A stretch of DNA of 34,309 nucleotides from CAUZJO01 sp963580245 (GCA_963580245.1 CAUZJO010000034.1:1-34309), one strand, 5' to 3'. Numbered from the stretch's first letter, positions 16,704-23,955 are shown. Program-made: numbers and translations. Notes: generated from the letters alone by a model not told the origin.

Positions 16704-17723
16704 TCAGAATTGCTGGAGAAATCGCAAATCATTCTCGTAGAAATGTCGGATATTGGTGATCCCATACTTGAGCATGACGAACCGCTCGACGCCCAGTCCG
16801 AAGGCGAATCCGCTGAGCTTGCGCGAGTCGTAGCCGACGTTCTCGAGGACGGCGGGGTGAATCATCCCCGCTCCCAGCACCTCGAGCCACTCCTCCCGGC
16901 CAGCCGAGTTCTTCCACAGGATGTCCACCTCGGCACTCGGCTCGGTAAACGGGAAGTATGAGGGCCGCATGCGAAAGGGACGATCCTCGCCGAAATAACG
17001 CCGAATCAGGCGATCCAGGATGCCCTTCAGGTCGCTCATGCGGATGTCGCGGTCGACGATGAACCCCTCGATCTGGGTGAACATGGGCAAGTGGGTGGAA
17101 TCGGCGTCGCAACGATAGGTGCGTCCGGGCGCGAGCACGGCCAGCGGCGGTTGACGCTCGCGCATGGCGCGGATTTGGACCGGCGAGGTGTGCGTCCTCA
17201 GCAGCCCCCCGCCGCTGATGTAAAACGTGTCGTGCATATCGCGCGCGGGGTGATTTGCGGGGAAATTCAGGGCCTTGAAGTTGTGGTACTCGTCCTCCAT
17301 GTCGGGGCCGGAAACCACCTCGAAACCCAGCTCGGTGAAGCTCTCGGTGATCTCCCGCAGGGCCAATCGGATCGGGTGTAGGCGACCTCGGGCGAAGGGA
17401 CGTCCCGGCAGCGTGACGTCGATCGTCTCCTCGCCCAGACGCCGGTCGCGTTCCTCGCTCTCGAACCGGCCGCGCTGGGTGGAGAGGGCTTCGTTGATCG
17501 CCTCCTTGATCTGGTTCGCGACCTTGCCCACCTCGGGACGCTGCTCGGCCGGCAGCCGGCCCGTCTGACGCATCAGCCCCGCCAGCTCGTTTTTCTTGCC
17601 GAGGTACTTGACCCGCATGGCTTCGAGCACCTGGGCGTCGGGGGCCGACTCGATCGCCGCGCGGGCCGCATCGCCCAGCTCGCGCAGGCGTTTGAGGAGG
17701 GGATCGAGTTGCATGACGGCCAT
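16704..17723 (-). CDS. pheS: Phenylalanyl-tRNA synthetase alpha subunit
   Basis: 339 residues. An N-terminal coiled coil binds tRNA (residues 1-100, VKYLGKKNELAGLMRQTGR). The class II catalytic core follows: HPIRLALREI, motif 2 (GRTYRCDADSTHLPMFTQIE) and motif 3 (AFGLGVERFVMLKYGI). Catalytic subunit of PheRS. The start at 17723 lies 3 bases after the rplT stop, so translation is very likely coupled; an in-frame ATG at 17714 is an alternative. The rplT-pheS-pheT order is conserved in many bacteria. Confidence 0.97.
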   Translation of the reverse strand: MAVMQLDPLLKRLRELGDAARAAIESAPDAQVLEAMRVKYLGKKNELAGLMRQTGRLPAEQRPEVGKVANQIKEAINEALSTQRGRFESEERDRRLGEETIDVTLPGRPFARGRLHPIRLALREITESFTELGFEVVSGPDMEDEYHNFKALNFPANHPARDMHDTFYISGGGLLRTHTSPVQIRAMRERQPPLAVLAPGRTYRCDADSTHLPMFTQIEGFIVDRDIRMSDLKGILDRLIRRYFGEDRPFRMRPSYFPFTEPSAEVDILWKNSAGREEWLEVLGAGMIHPAVLENVGYDSRKLSGFAFGLGVERFVMLKYGITNIRHFYENDLRFLQQF

Positions 17724-17726
17724 CGT

Positions 17727-18092
17727 CTAGGTCGCCCGCGCGAGACCTTGACGTGCCTTATCAACGATCGTGGAGAAGGCGGCGGGGTCGCTGATGGCCA
17801 GCTCGGCCAGCACTTTGCGGTCCAGTTCGAGACCGGCCAACCCCAGCCCGTGAATGAAGTCGCTGTATTTCATCCCGAGGGCGCGCACCGCAGCGTTGAT
17901 CCGTACCACCCACAGGCGCCTGAACATGCGCTTGCGCTGGCGGCGGTCGCGATAGGCGTACTGAAGGCCGCGTTTGACGGTTTCCTTGGCGTTCTTGAAC
18001 AGCTTGGAACGCCCGCCACGGGCGCCTCTGGCCATCTTCAAGATTTTCTTGCGGCGCCTCCGAGTGGCGACGCTGTTGCGAACACGTGGCAT
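17727..18092 (-). CDS. rplT: 50S ribosomal protein L20
   Basis: 121 residues, opening MPRVRNSVATRRRRKKILKM, the highly basic L20 N-terminal extension, followed by the RDRRQRKR..RRLWVVRINAA helix typical of the family. L20 binds 23S rRNA early in large-subunit assembly and, in studied bacteria, represses its own operon. It sits between rpmI (64-base gap) and pheS. Stop is TAG. Confidence 0.97.
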   Translation of the reverse strand: MPRVRNSVATRRRRKKILKMARGARGGRSKLFKNAKETVKRGLQYAYRDRRQRKRMFRRLWVVRINAAVRALGMKYSDFIHGLGLAGLELDRKVLAELAISDPAAFSTIVDKARQGLARAT

Positions 18093-18156
18093 TTTATCTT
18101 TTCTCCAATGAATTTATCCCGTTTGTGGTTCGGGTCGCGGACCCCGGATTGATCCG

Positions 18157-18351
18157 TCAACCATGCAGCAGCCTTTTTATTCGCGGTTCATCGGTCGCAC
18201 CCAGAGTCGTCGCGGTGCGCAGGCGCCGTTTGCGCTTGGCACTCTTCTTGGTCAGGATGTGACTATGATTGGCCCGCCGGCGTTTGAGCCTGCCCGAAGC
18301 GGTCAGTTTGAACCGTTTCTTGGCGGAACCTTTGGTCTTAAGCTTTGGCAT
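18157..18351 (-). CDS. rpmI: 50S ribosomal protein L35
   Basis: 64 residues, MPKLKTKGSAKKRFKLTASG then KRRRANHSHILTKKSAKRKR, the standard L35 sequence. AAAGGAG lies 11 bases upstream of the ATG. Second gene of the infC-rpmI-rplT cluster, 74 bases after infC. Confidence 0.96.
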   Translation of the reverse strand: MPKLKTKGSAKKRFKLTASGRLKRRRANHSHILTKKSAKRKRRLRTATTLGATDEPRIKRLLHG

Positions 18352-18425
18352 CTATCTAATGACTCCTTTCGACATCCACCTTACAAAGCCGCGCGGCCGA
18401 GCGGGGCCGCCGACGACCACCTTTA

Positions 18426-18998
18426 TTATTCCACCTGCTCCCCATCTTGAGCCCCCAGGCTTTCCTGCATGCGTTTAATCGCCTCTTTGCGCGGAGCAAT
18501 CAAAATCGTTTGCAGGCGGACATGCCGGTTGCCGGTGCTGGAGGATTCGACCAGCGAGATATCCTTTAAATTCTCGACTATTCGGTCCAGCACGTGGGTG
18601 CCGATTTCGTAATGGCGCATCTCACGCGGCCGATAGCGCAACGTGACCTTGACCTTGTCGCCCTTTTCCAGGAAGCCGCGGGCCCTGTCGAGTTTAATGC
18701 CCAAGTCATGAGGGCCGATGTTCGGTCTCAGTTTGATCTCTTTGGTTTCAACCTTCGACGTTTTCTTCTTGGCGAGCTTCTGCTTTCGCTTCTGCTCATA
18801 GATATACTTCTTGAAATCCATGATGCGGCAGACCGGCGGTTCGCCGTCGGGCGCCACTTCGACCAAGTCCAGAACCTTGCTTTGGGCCCGTTCGAGGGCC
18901 TTTTCGCGCGGAACGATGCCCAAACTCTTCCCGGCCTCGTCAATCAACAGAATCTCGACGGCCCGGATCTCCTCATTTGTACGCGTGTCAGTCCTGAT
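18426..18998 (-). CDS. infC: Translation initiation factor IF-3, with ATC start codon
   Basis: 190 residues from an ATC codon at 18996-18998. The N-domain begins RTDTRTNEEIRAVEILLIDE, the lysine-rich linker contains KRKQKLAKKKTSKVE, and the C-domain contains IKLRPNIGPHDLGIK and RPREM. A perfect AGGAGG lies 8 bases upstream of the ATC (19007-19012), whereas the upstream in-frame ATG at 19112 has no ribosome site and adds a Gly/Trp-rich stretch unlike IF-3. Rare AUU/AUC/AUA starts are a known feature of infC and let IF-3 repress its own synthesis by rejecting non-standard start codons. IF-3 keeps subunits apart and checks the start codon. Confidence 0.93.
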   Translation of the reverse strand: MRTDTRTNEEIRAVEILLIDEAGKSLGIVPREKALERAQSKVLDLVEVAPDGEPPVCRIMDFKKYIYEQKRKQKLAKKKTSKVETKEIKLRPNIGPHDLGIKLDRARGFLEKGDKVKVTLRYRPREMRHYEIGTHVLDRIVENLKDISLVESSSTGNRHVRLQTILIAPRKEAIKRMQESLGAQDGEQVE

Positions 18999-19006
18999 GA
19001 GTGACA

Positions 19007-19012
19007 CCTCCT
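19007..19012 (-). promoter_or_regulatory. Consensus ribosome binding site that fixes the ATC start of infC
   Basis: AGGAGG on the minus strand, 8 bases before the ATC codon. It is the strongest Shine-Dalgarno seen in the window. It decides the infC start in favour of ATC over the GTG that directly abuts it and over an ATG more than 100 bases upstream. Confidence 0.8.
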
Positions 19013-19236
19013 GCAATTGAGCGTTTGCCGAACTTAATCCCCCCCAAAGGCCCAGCGGGGCACAAATCCATCCCCCTCGGCGGGCACCGGGCCCGGGACA
19101 GCCACGCCACATGATGCGACAGTTCGACCCGGGATTGCCATAAAAAAGGTACGGTTGAAAATCAGGACTTTACGTCCCCCTGAACCCGGATGATGGGCCC
19201 GACTCATCTTGATATCGGGAGGAGCCGGGAATAGGC

Positions 19237-19477
19237 GGGTGTGATTCAGCATTGGGCGTCAACGCCGGTTCGATGATGGGTTCTCGATCTGGTTCGTGAT
19301 CGGCTCTCGGCTCCCGTCCTCGTCACTCGTCCTCGTAATCAGCCTTTCTTTCGGGCCGCAATGGACTAGGAGCGCGACGATAAAGCCGATTACGAGGACG
19401 AGTGACGGGAGCCGATCATAGGCGACAACGGGGTCCCTCACCGAATGGGTGTTTACGCCCAATGCTGAATCACACCC
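19237..19477. mobile_element. MITE-like element, copy B (241 bp) with perfect 8-bp target duplication
   Basis: Terminal inverted repeats are GGGTGTGATTCAGCATTGGG and its complement, identical for 23 bases at the two ends (19237-19259 and 19455-19477). The flanks carry a perfect direct repeat GAATAGGC (19229-19236 and 19478-19485), the signature of transposition. Internal perfect 20-base arms lie at 19321-19340 and 19388-19407. Both ends resemble the right ends of copies A and C, so this copy is almost a full foldback. No coding capacity. It lies between infC (minus) and a conserved hypothetical gene (plus). The rest of 19013-19541 holds nothing else clear. Confidence 0.88.
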
Positions 19478-19541
19478 GAATAGGCAATCGTTGCCCTACC
19501 TCCCTGACTGGGCTAGGGTATAGGGGCAGAGGAGGGATCAT

Positions 19542-19964
19542 ATGGCAGAGGAACCGATCGTTCAGTCGCTGGAGGACCTGCTCGCGGCAAGCTCCGCGTC
19601 GGCATCGTTCAAGGAGGCCGTTCGGGTGATCGAGGCCGGCGGGCGGCAGGACCAGATCCGTTACAACCGCTCCTCGCCGCCGGTCAAGGTCCTGCGGGCG
19701 GTGATGAAGTTGATCGAGGAGCACCCGCGGCTGGCACTGGAATCGGTCGAGCTCGAGGGCGAGTCGGCTTGCTCGAACTTCACGGGGCGCGCCGTCGCCC
19801 AGCCGGGCGGCCTCACGATTGATTTCAACTGGGACTGCGCCTGGCGCGCCGGGCAGATGGGATGGACCGACGCCTTCGGCGATCCGGACCAGATCCGAGC
19901 GGCGCAAACCTTCGGATACCAGTGTTTTGAACGCTTCTCCGTTCGAGAGAGGGCCCCAAATTGA
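19542..19964 (+). CDS. Conserved hypothetical protein
   Basis: 140 residues; GGAGGG lies just upstream of the ATG, a good ribosome site. I do not recognise a named domain. The N-terminal third is helical and acidic (EEPIVQSLEDLLAASSASAS), then KVLRAVMKLIEEHPRLALES. The second half looks like a small beta/aromatic domain (FTGRAVAQPGG, IDFNWDCAWRAGQMGWTDAFG, DPDQIRAAQTFGYQCFERF). There is no signal peptide or membrane helix, so it is probably cytoplasmic. It lies 53 bases upstream of arsC on the same strand and may share its transcript. Coding is supported by the ribosome site and by third-position GC use like its neighbours. Confidence 0.65.
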   Translation: MAEEPIVQSLEDLLAASSASASFKEAVRVIEAGGRQDQIRYNRSSPPVKVLRAVMKLIEEHPRLALESVELEGESACSNFTGRAVAQPGGLTIDFNWDCAWRAGQMGWTDAFGDPDQIRAAQTFGYQCFERFSVRERAPN

Positions 19965-20017
19965 GCCCCTCGCATGGCCCCTGAGCGGAGTCTCCAGTCC
20001 AATCGGGAGAATTTAGA

Positions 20018-20461
20018 TTGTCGTCATCCCCCAAATTGAAGGTCCTCTTCTTGTGTACCGGGAATTCCTGCCGCAGTCAGATGGCCGAAGGCTGGGCGCG
20101 CAAGATCGGGGGGGACCGGATCGAGGCCTATTCGGCCGGGATCGACCCCCAGGGGCTTAACCCCAATGCCGTCAAGGTTATGCGGGAGGCCGGGGTCGAT
20201 ATCAGCACTCACCGTTCGCGCCACCTGGATGAACTGGCCGACGTCAAATTGGACTACGTCGTCACCGTGTGCGATCACGCCCATGAGCACTGCCCGCGCT
20301 TCCCCGCAAAGGTCACCGTGTTCCATCAGGGTTTCGATGACCCTCCGCGCCTGGCGCGCGAGGCGTCGAGCGAAGAGGAGGCCCTGGCCCATTACAGGCG
20401 GGTGCGCGACGAGATCCGCGCCTACATCGAGACACTTCCCGACTCCTTGAGCGAGGCATAG
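20018..20461 (+). CDS. arsC: Arsenate reductase, thioredoxin-coupled (LMW phosphatase fold)
   Basis: 147 residues from a TTG start (GGGAG 8 bases upstream). The P-loop CTGNSCRS (CX5R) near the N-terminus carries the nucleophilic Cys. The later pair in VCDHAHEHCPRFP supplies the two resolving cysteines of the thioredoxin-dependent ArsC class, and the Asp in the DDPP segment is the general acid. It reduces arsenate to arsenite in the cytoplasm. No arsR, arsB or acr3 gene is adjacent, so export must be encoded elsewhere. A plain low-molecular-weight protein tyrosine phosphatase is less likely because of the CX6C pair. Confidence 0.85.
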   Translation: MSSSPKLKVLFLCTGNSCRSQMAEGWARKIGGDRIEAYSAGIDPQGLNPNAVKVMREAGVDISTHRSRHLDELADVKLDYVVTVCDHAHEHCPRFPAKVTVFHQGFDDPPRLAREASSEEEALAHYRRVRDEIRAYIETLPDSLSEA

Positions 20462-20512
20462 GCCACCAGAAGCCCCCGCCGGCACCGCGTTCGCGATCAG
20501 ATTCCGCGAATT

Positions 20513-21496
20513 TCAAGGCTTCTCCAACTCGCCCAGGGGTTTGCCGTTGATGTCGAAAAGCTGGATCGAGGCCTGCTTGCGCAACTGTTCGGTTAAATCG
20601 ATACGTTCGCGGGAAAATTCGCGGGCGAAGAGCAAGTCGCGCGGCGTGTGGCGGCCCAGAAGGAACATAATGTGGAAGCCTTGCTTGCTCTGCAAGGGGG
20701 GTGAAACGTCGCCCGGCTCCATTTTCGCCACATGGTCGCGCAACGCGGGGTGCAGCGATTCAGGGTCCATCCAGCCCAGGCGACCCCCTAGCCGGCGGCT
20801 TGCGCGGTCGTCGCTGTGGCTGTCGGCCAGTTCGGTGAACCTGCTGGGCTCGGCCCCGATCTGCTGCGCGATTCGAAGCGCTCGCAGGTAGATTTCCTCG
20901 CCTAGCTGCGTCTTGCGCTCTTCGGGGGGGCAGCGCAGGAGGATATGCGCCAAGTTGACCTCCTCGACGGCCTCGTCGTTTTTGCGGCGCTCGCTCTTGA
21001 AGGCGGCGAGGGCATCATTGTCGAAATTCACGCGGCGGGCAACGACCTGGGCGGCCAGGGCCTGGTTCGTCTCGCGCCGGATCAGCGTGCGCCGCAACGA
21101 GGGCAAGGTCAGGTGGTTCTTCTCCAAAAAAGCGTCCAGCTCCTGCTCGGAGCCCAGTCGCTCGCGCAGCTGTTTTATCATCGCCTCCACCAGGCGGGCG
21201 ACCTCCAGTTCCTCGGCCTGCATCTCGTCGATCCTGGCTTTTTGGACGAGCAGCTTCTTATCGACCAGCATCGTCAGCACCCTGCGGTAAGCGTCGCCGC
21301 GTAGGCCCTCGACGGTCAGCCAATCCAAGGGGATGTCCTGATTGAGGGCCATCTCGCGGACCTGACTGAGCAGAATGGGGTCGCCGTTGACGCGGGCGAT
21401 GATGGCATCGGCGGGGGGCAGCGCCTGGGCCAGCGCGAGCCTCAACGGCAGCAGCCAGCCAATCGCGATCCACGCCGGCTTGATGAACCGACGCAT
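20513..21496 (-). CDS. SurA-like periplasmic peptidyl-prolyl isomerase (parvulin)
   Basis: 327 residues from the ATG at 21496, giving a signal peptide MRRFIKPAWIAIGWLLPLRL with cleavage near ALAQA; AAGG lies 10 bases upstream. After it comes a SurA-N-type helical chaperone region (DAIIARVNGDPILLSQVREM, then VDKKLLVQKARIDE). A single parvulin domain (about 190-290: VNLAHILLRCPPEE, ADSHSDDRASRRLGGRLGWM, SKQGFHIMFLLG) follows. It probably assists folding of exported outer-membrane proteins or lipoproteins. It ends the rph-lipoprotein-lipoprotein run and converges on arsC. Confidence 0.85.
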   Translation of the reverse strand: MRRFIKPAWIAIGWLLPLRLALAQALPPADAIIARVNGDPILLSQVREMALNQDIPLDWLTVEGLRGDAYRRVLTMLVDKKLLVQKARIDEMQAEELEVARLVEAMIKQLRERLGSEQELDAFLEKNHLTLPSLRRTLIRRETNQALAAQVVARRVNFDNDALAAFKSERRKNDEAVEEVNLAHILLRCPPEERKTQLGEEIYLRALRIAQQIGAEPSRFTELADSHSDDRASRRLGGRLGWMDPESLHPALRDHVAKMEPGDVSPPLQSKQGFHIMFLLGRHTPRDLLFAREFSRERIDLTEQLRKQASIQLFDINGKPLGELEKP

Positions 21497-21532
21497 GAGT
21501 CTATGACCTTCCCAGAACATGGTGGGTTCGCG

Positions 21533-21946
21533 CTATCGAACTTGGTTGACCGGAGGCACCGCGGCTTCCAGAACGTAATGCCGCTTGCGTGTATCCGGGA
21601 TCGGGATGGGGAGCATCTCCATAAGCAGGTCCATCGGGGCGAGGAACCAGGGCGGCGTACGGAAGCGCTCGGTCGCTTCCAGGGTTTGGTAACCGGGCTT
21701 CTCGATCTCAACGTCGTAGTGCCAGTACCATAGAAACGGAATGGTGACGGGGGTGGCGCCGTAAGGCTCCCCGCGCCAGATGACCTCGGCCCCCGGCGGC
21801 TGCGAGGTGATCCGTACCCGCGAGCGGATACAGCCGGTCATGATCAAGCAGCCGATGATCGACAGGGATACCAGGCAAACCAGCCGCGCCGAGGCCCGGG
21901 GGCCGCCTTGCTGATCGTGACAAATCGTCGTGTACGCTCGCTTCAT
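21533..21946 (-). CDS. PEGA-domain lipoprotein
   Basis: 137 residues from the ATG at 21946 (GAGG 7 bases upstream). The N-terminal hydrophobic stretch ends in a lipobox, LIMTGC, with the lipidated Cys at residue 39. Immediately after comes a PEGA-type surface repeat (RVRITSQPPGAEVIWRGEPY, then GATPVTIPFLWYW and KPGYQT), a small beta domain found in envelope proteins. The C-terminal part (LAPMDLLMEMLPIPIPDTRK) is unassigned. The start is 22 bases after the stop of the CsgG-like lipoprotein gene. Envelope localisation is well supported; its partner is not. Confidence 0.75.
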   Translation of the reverse strand: MKRAYTTICHDQQGGPRASARLVCLVSLSIIGCLIMTGCIRSRVRITSQPPGAEVIWRGEPYGATPVTIPFLWYWHYDVEIEKPGYQTLEATERFRTPPWFLAPMDLLMEMLPIPIPDTRKRHYVLEAAVPPVNQVR

Positions 21947-21968
21947 CACAGCGCCTCGTCCAGAAGAG

Positions 21969-22547
21969 CTAGGGGTTCGCCCCGGGCGAACGTCGGCCCT
22001 CGGTCGCCAGGGCGTCGAACCGTTCGGCAAGAATCTTGATGTCGTATGCCATGACGCCCGACATGGCCTGGATGACCGGATAGAGGTCTTCCTCGCGCCG
22101 GCAGAATCGCTCGACCGATGAGCCTTTGATGATCCGCCCCGTGGTGACCGAGAGCAACCGGGCATTGAGGATGAAATTCTCTTCGAGGCGTGAAATTGAT
22201 CCCGCGATCACGTAATCGACCCCCGCTTCGCGGCCGATATCATACCAGCGCTCGGGCGAGTGGGCGCCTCGGGCGAAGATGTCGCGGATGTCCTGGCGTT
22301 CGACCACCGCGACCCTGGGCGAGTTGATCAATGAGGCGGTCATCATCTCGGCCAGGCTGCGCGAGAAGTCCTTGTGCTTCGGGTCGGTCAGGGTGTTGTC
22401 GAAATCCATCACCACGACGAAGCGGTCGCGAATCAGTGGTTGGCTGGCGCAGCCCACTATGGTCAGCACCGACGCGATCAGCGCCGCGCAGCGGCCCAGC
22501 AAGCGGACCCTTGGGGCGTGGTTGGTGAGGCGGGAGTGCCAATCCAT
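21969..22547 (-). CDS. CsgG/LpoB-like lipoprotein
   Basis: 192 residues with a signal sequence ending in the lipobox VLTIVGC (Cys about residue 33). The mature part has the fold markers of the CsgG/LpoB/FlgO group: FVVVMDFDNTL, LAEMMTASLINSPRVAVVER, then GVDYVIAGSISRLEE and LSVTTGRII. Members assist outer-membrane secretion (CsgG) or activate peptidoglycan synthases (LpoB); I cannot say which. Its ATG overlaps the rph stop (TGATG), so translation is coupled to rph. Confidence 0.75.
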   Translation of the reverse strand: MDWHSRLTNHAPRVRLLGRCAALIASVLTIVGCASQPLIRDRFVVVMDFDNTLTDPKHKDFSRSLAEMMTASLINSPRVAVVERQDIRDIFARGAHSPERWYDIGREAGVDYVIAGSISRLEENFILNARLLSVTTGRIIKGSSVERFCRREEDLYPVIQAMSGVMAYDIKILAERFDALATEGRRSPGANP

Positions 22548-23302
22548 CAGCTAGACCTTCCAGGGGAGGAGGGCTCCTGGAGTTTCAGATCGACGATATC
22601 ACGCTGCAGGGCGATGAGTTGGGCAATCCCAGCGGCCGCGAGCTCCTGCATCCGTTGGAACGTCTCGAGGCTAAAGGGACGCGTTTCAGCCGTGCCCTGG
22701 ATTTCAACAAATTCTCCCGCGCCAGTCAACACCACGTTCATGTCGACCTCGGCCTGGGCGTCCTCGAGGTAGCACAGGTCAAGGACCGGGGTCCCCTCGA
22801 CGACCCCCACGCTGACGGCGGCCACGAAATCGCCCAGGGGCTGGATCGACATTTTCTTCTCCTCGCGCAGGTGCTGCATCGCCAGGGCCAGGGCGACCCA
22901 GCCGCCGGTAATCGAGGCGCAACGCGTGCCCCCGTCGGCCTGGAGCACGTCGCAATCGACGATCACGCACCGCTCGCCGAAGCGGTCCATGTCAAAAACC
23001 GCGCGCAGGGAGCGTCCGATCAGCCGCTGGATCTCGTGGCTGCGCCCGCCGATTTTGCCCCGCACGCCGTCGCGCACGATGCGCTGCTGAGAGCTGCGCG
23101 GCAACATGCCGTACTCGGCGGTCACCCAACCCTTTCCCGTGCCATGGACATGGGGCGGGACTTTGTTGTCGACCGTCGCCGTGCAGAGCACTTTGGTGCG
23201 GCCAATCTCTATGAGGCACGAGCCCTCGGCATATTCCGCGAAGTGAGGCGTAATCTTCACCTCGCGCATATGGTCGGGCGCGCGGCTATCGACGCGGATC
23301 AA
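22547..23302 (-). CDS. rph: Ribonuclease PH
   Basis: 251 residues if translation begins at TTG 23302, giving LIRVDSRAPDHMREVKI, which corresponds to the family's MR.DGR..DQLRPV start. The open frame extends into the tRNA-Tyr gene, which rules out the upstream ATG at 23389. Motifs: EGSCLIEIGRTKVLCTATVD, GMLPRSSQQR, GRSHEIQRLIGRSLRAV and the catalytic VDCDVLQADGGTRCASITGG. It trims tRNA 3' ends by phosphorolysis. It lies 45 bases downstream of tRNA-Tyr on the same strand and overlaps the next gene by one base. The start codon is uncertain because only a short AGG lies near it. Confidence 0.93.
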   Translation of the reverse strand: MIRVDSRAPDHMREVKITPHFAEYAEGSCLIEIGRTKVLCTATVDNKVPPHVHGTGKGWVTAEYGMLPRSSQQRIVRDGVRGKIGGRSHEIQRLIGRSLRAVFDMDRFGERCVIVDCDVLQADGGTRCASITGGWVALALAMQHLREEKKMSIQPLGDFVAAVSVGVVEGTPVLDLCYLEDAQAEVDMNVVLTGAGEFVEIQGTAETRPFSLETFQRMQELAAAGIAQLIALQRDIVDLKLQEPSSPGRSS

Positions 23303-23346
23303 CGCCTGATTACTTTCATGGTATCTTGCACGCTTCGTCGGCCGGT

Positions 23347-23432
23347 TGGTGGAGGGGATTGGATTTGAACCAATGTAGACTTGCGTCAACGGGTTTACAG
23401 CCCGTCCCCTTTAACCACTCGGGCACCCCTCC
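23347..23432 (-). tRNA. tRNA-Tyr (anticodon GTA), CCA encoded
   Basis: The 86-nt minus-strand sequence folds as a type II tRNA. The seven-base-pair acceptor stem is GGAGGGG/CCCCTCC and the anticodon stem is ACGGG/CCCGT, with loop CTGTAAA giving anticodon GTA. A long variable arm (TGACGCAAGTCTACA region) and TTCAAAT in the T-loop follow. CCA (23347-23349) is encoded after the discriminator A. The long variable arm is normal for bacterial tRNA-Tyr. It is followed on the same strand by rph, whose product matures tRNA 3' ends. Confidence 0.96.
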
Positions 23433-23453
23433 GTAACGATGACCGAACGCTTA

Positions 23454-23482
23454 TTTTTAGCGTTCAGTGAAGCGAGAATCAA
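23454..23482 (-). promoter_or_regulatory. Putative promoter of tRNA-Tyr and rph
   Basis: On the minus strand TTGATT (23477-23482) and TAAAAA (23454-23459) are spaced by 17 bases, a moderate sigma-70 match. The tRNA 5' end is 21 bases beyond the -10 box. The same sequence also contains a seven-base-pair inverted repeat GAACGCT/AGCGTTC (23445-23465) around the -10. Confidence 0.4.
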
Positions 23483-23524
23483 GTGGATAAATGTGACCGA
23501 TGACGCGGCAACGGAGAACGGACC

Positions 23525-23815
23525 GGGTGTGATTCAAAAATGGGAGTGCGGGCGGTGCAAAGACGGGGATGGAGGCAGAGCCGACACCTCCACAAACACC
23601 ACGAAGCGCGCGGCTCTTCGGCGTCGGCTCTCGGCTTCCGTCCTCGTCCTTCGTCCTCGAATTCTTCAATCGAAAGAACGGCCATCACTCTGGGATCACC
23701 CTATCGGACCCATAAAAAAAAGTCCGAGGACGAGGGACGAGGACGGGAGCCGATCAGATTGGAAACGGGGACCCTTCATTGATACCGCGTTTACTTCCAA
23801 TACTGAATCACACCC
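23525..23815. mobile_element. MITE-like element, copy C (291 bp) with 9-bp target duplication
   Basis: Terminal inverted repeats GGGTGTGATTCA (23525-23536) and TGAATCACACCC (23804-23815) are perfect. GAACGGACC occurs immediately outside both ends (23516-23524 and 23816-23824). Internal arms 23631-23659 and 23725-23753 match at 27 of 29 bases. The sequence is strongly similar to copy A along its whole length, including the AGTGCGGGCGGTGCA and GACACCTCCACAAAC segments. Open frames here are by-products of the arms. It lies between tRNA-Tyr/rph (minus) and msrP (plus) and accounts for most of the gene-free 23433-23955. Confidence 0.88.
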
Positions 23816-23955
23816 GAACGGACCGGGTCCGCGGGATTTTTCTCGTAATCGACCCGATCTCGAAGCTAAAATGGCGTTCATGCGAGGGATCGCGCATCAA
23901 GTCGGCCCGCGTCGCCAGACCAGGAGCCGATAAACGATAGGATCATCGAACAATT

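Noticed and set aside
20485..20515. Weak TTCGCG/CGCGAA hairpin between arsC and the SurA-like gene as a terminator
   Set aside because: The stem is only six bases with a long loop and no T-tract; not enough to call.
23303..23389. Upstream ATG start for rph at 23389
   Set aside because: It would place the rph N-terminus inside the tRNA-Tyr gene; RNase PH homology begins only at the TTG at 23302.
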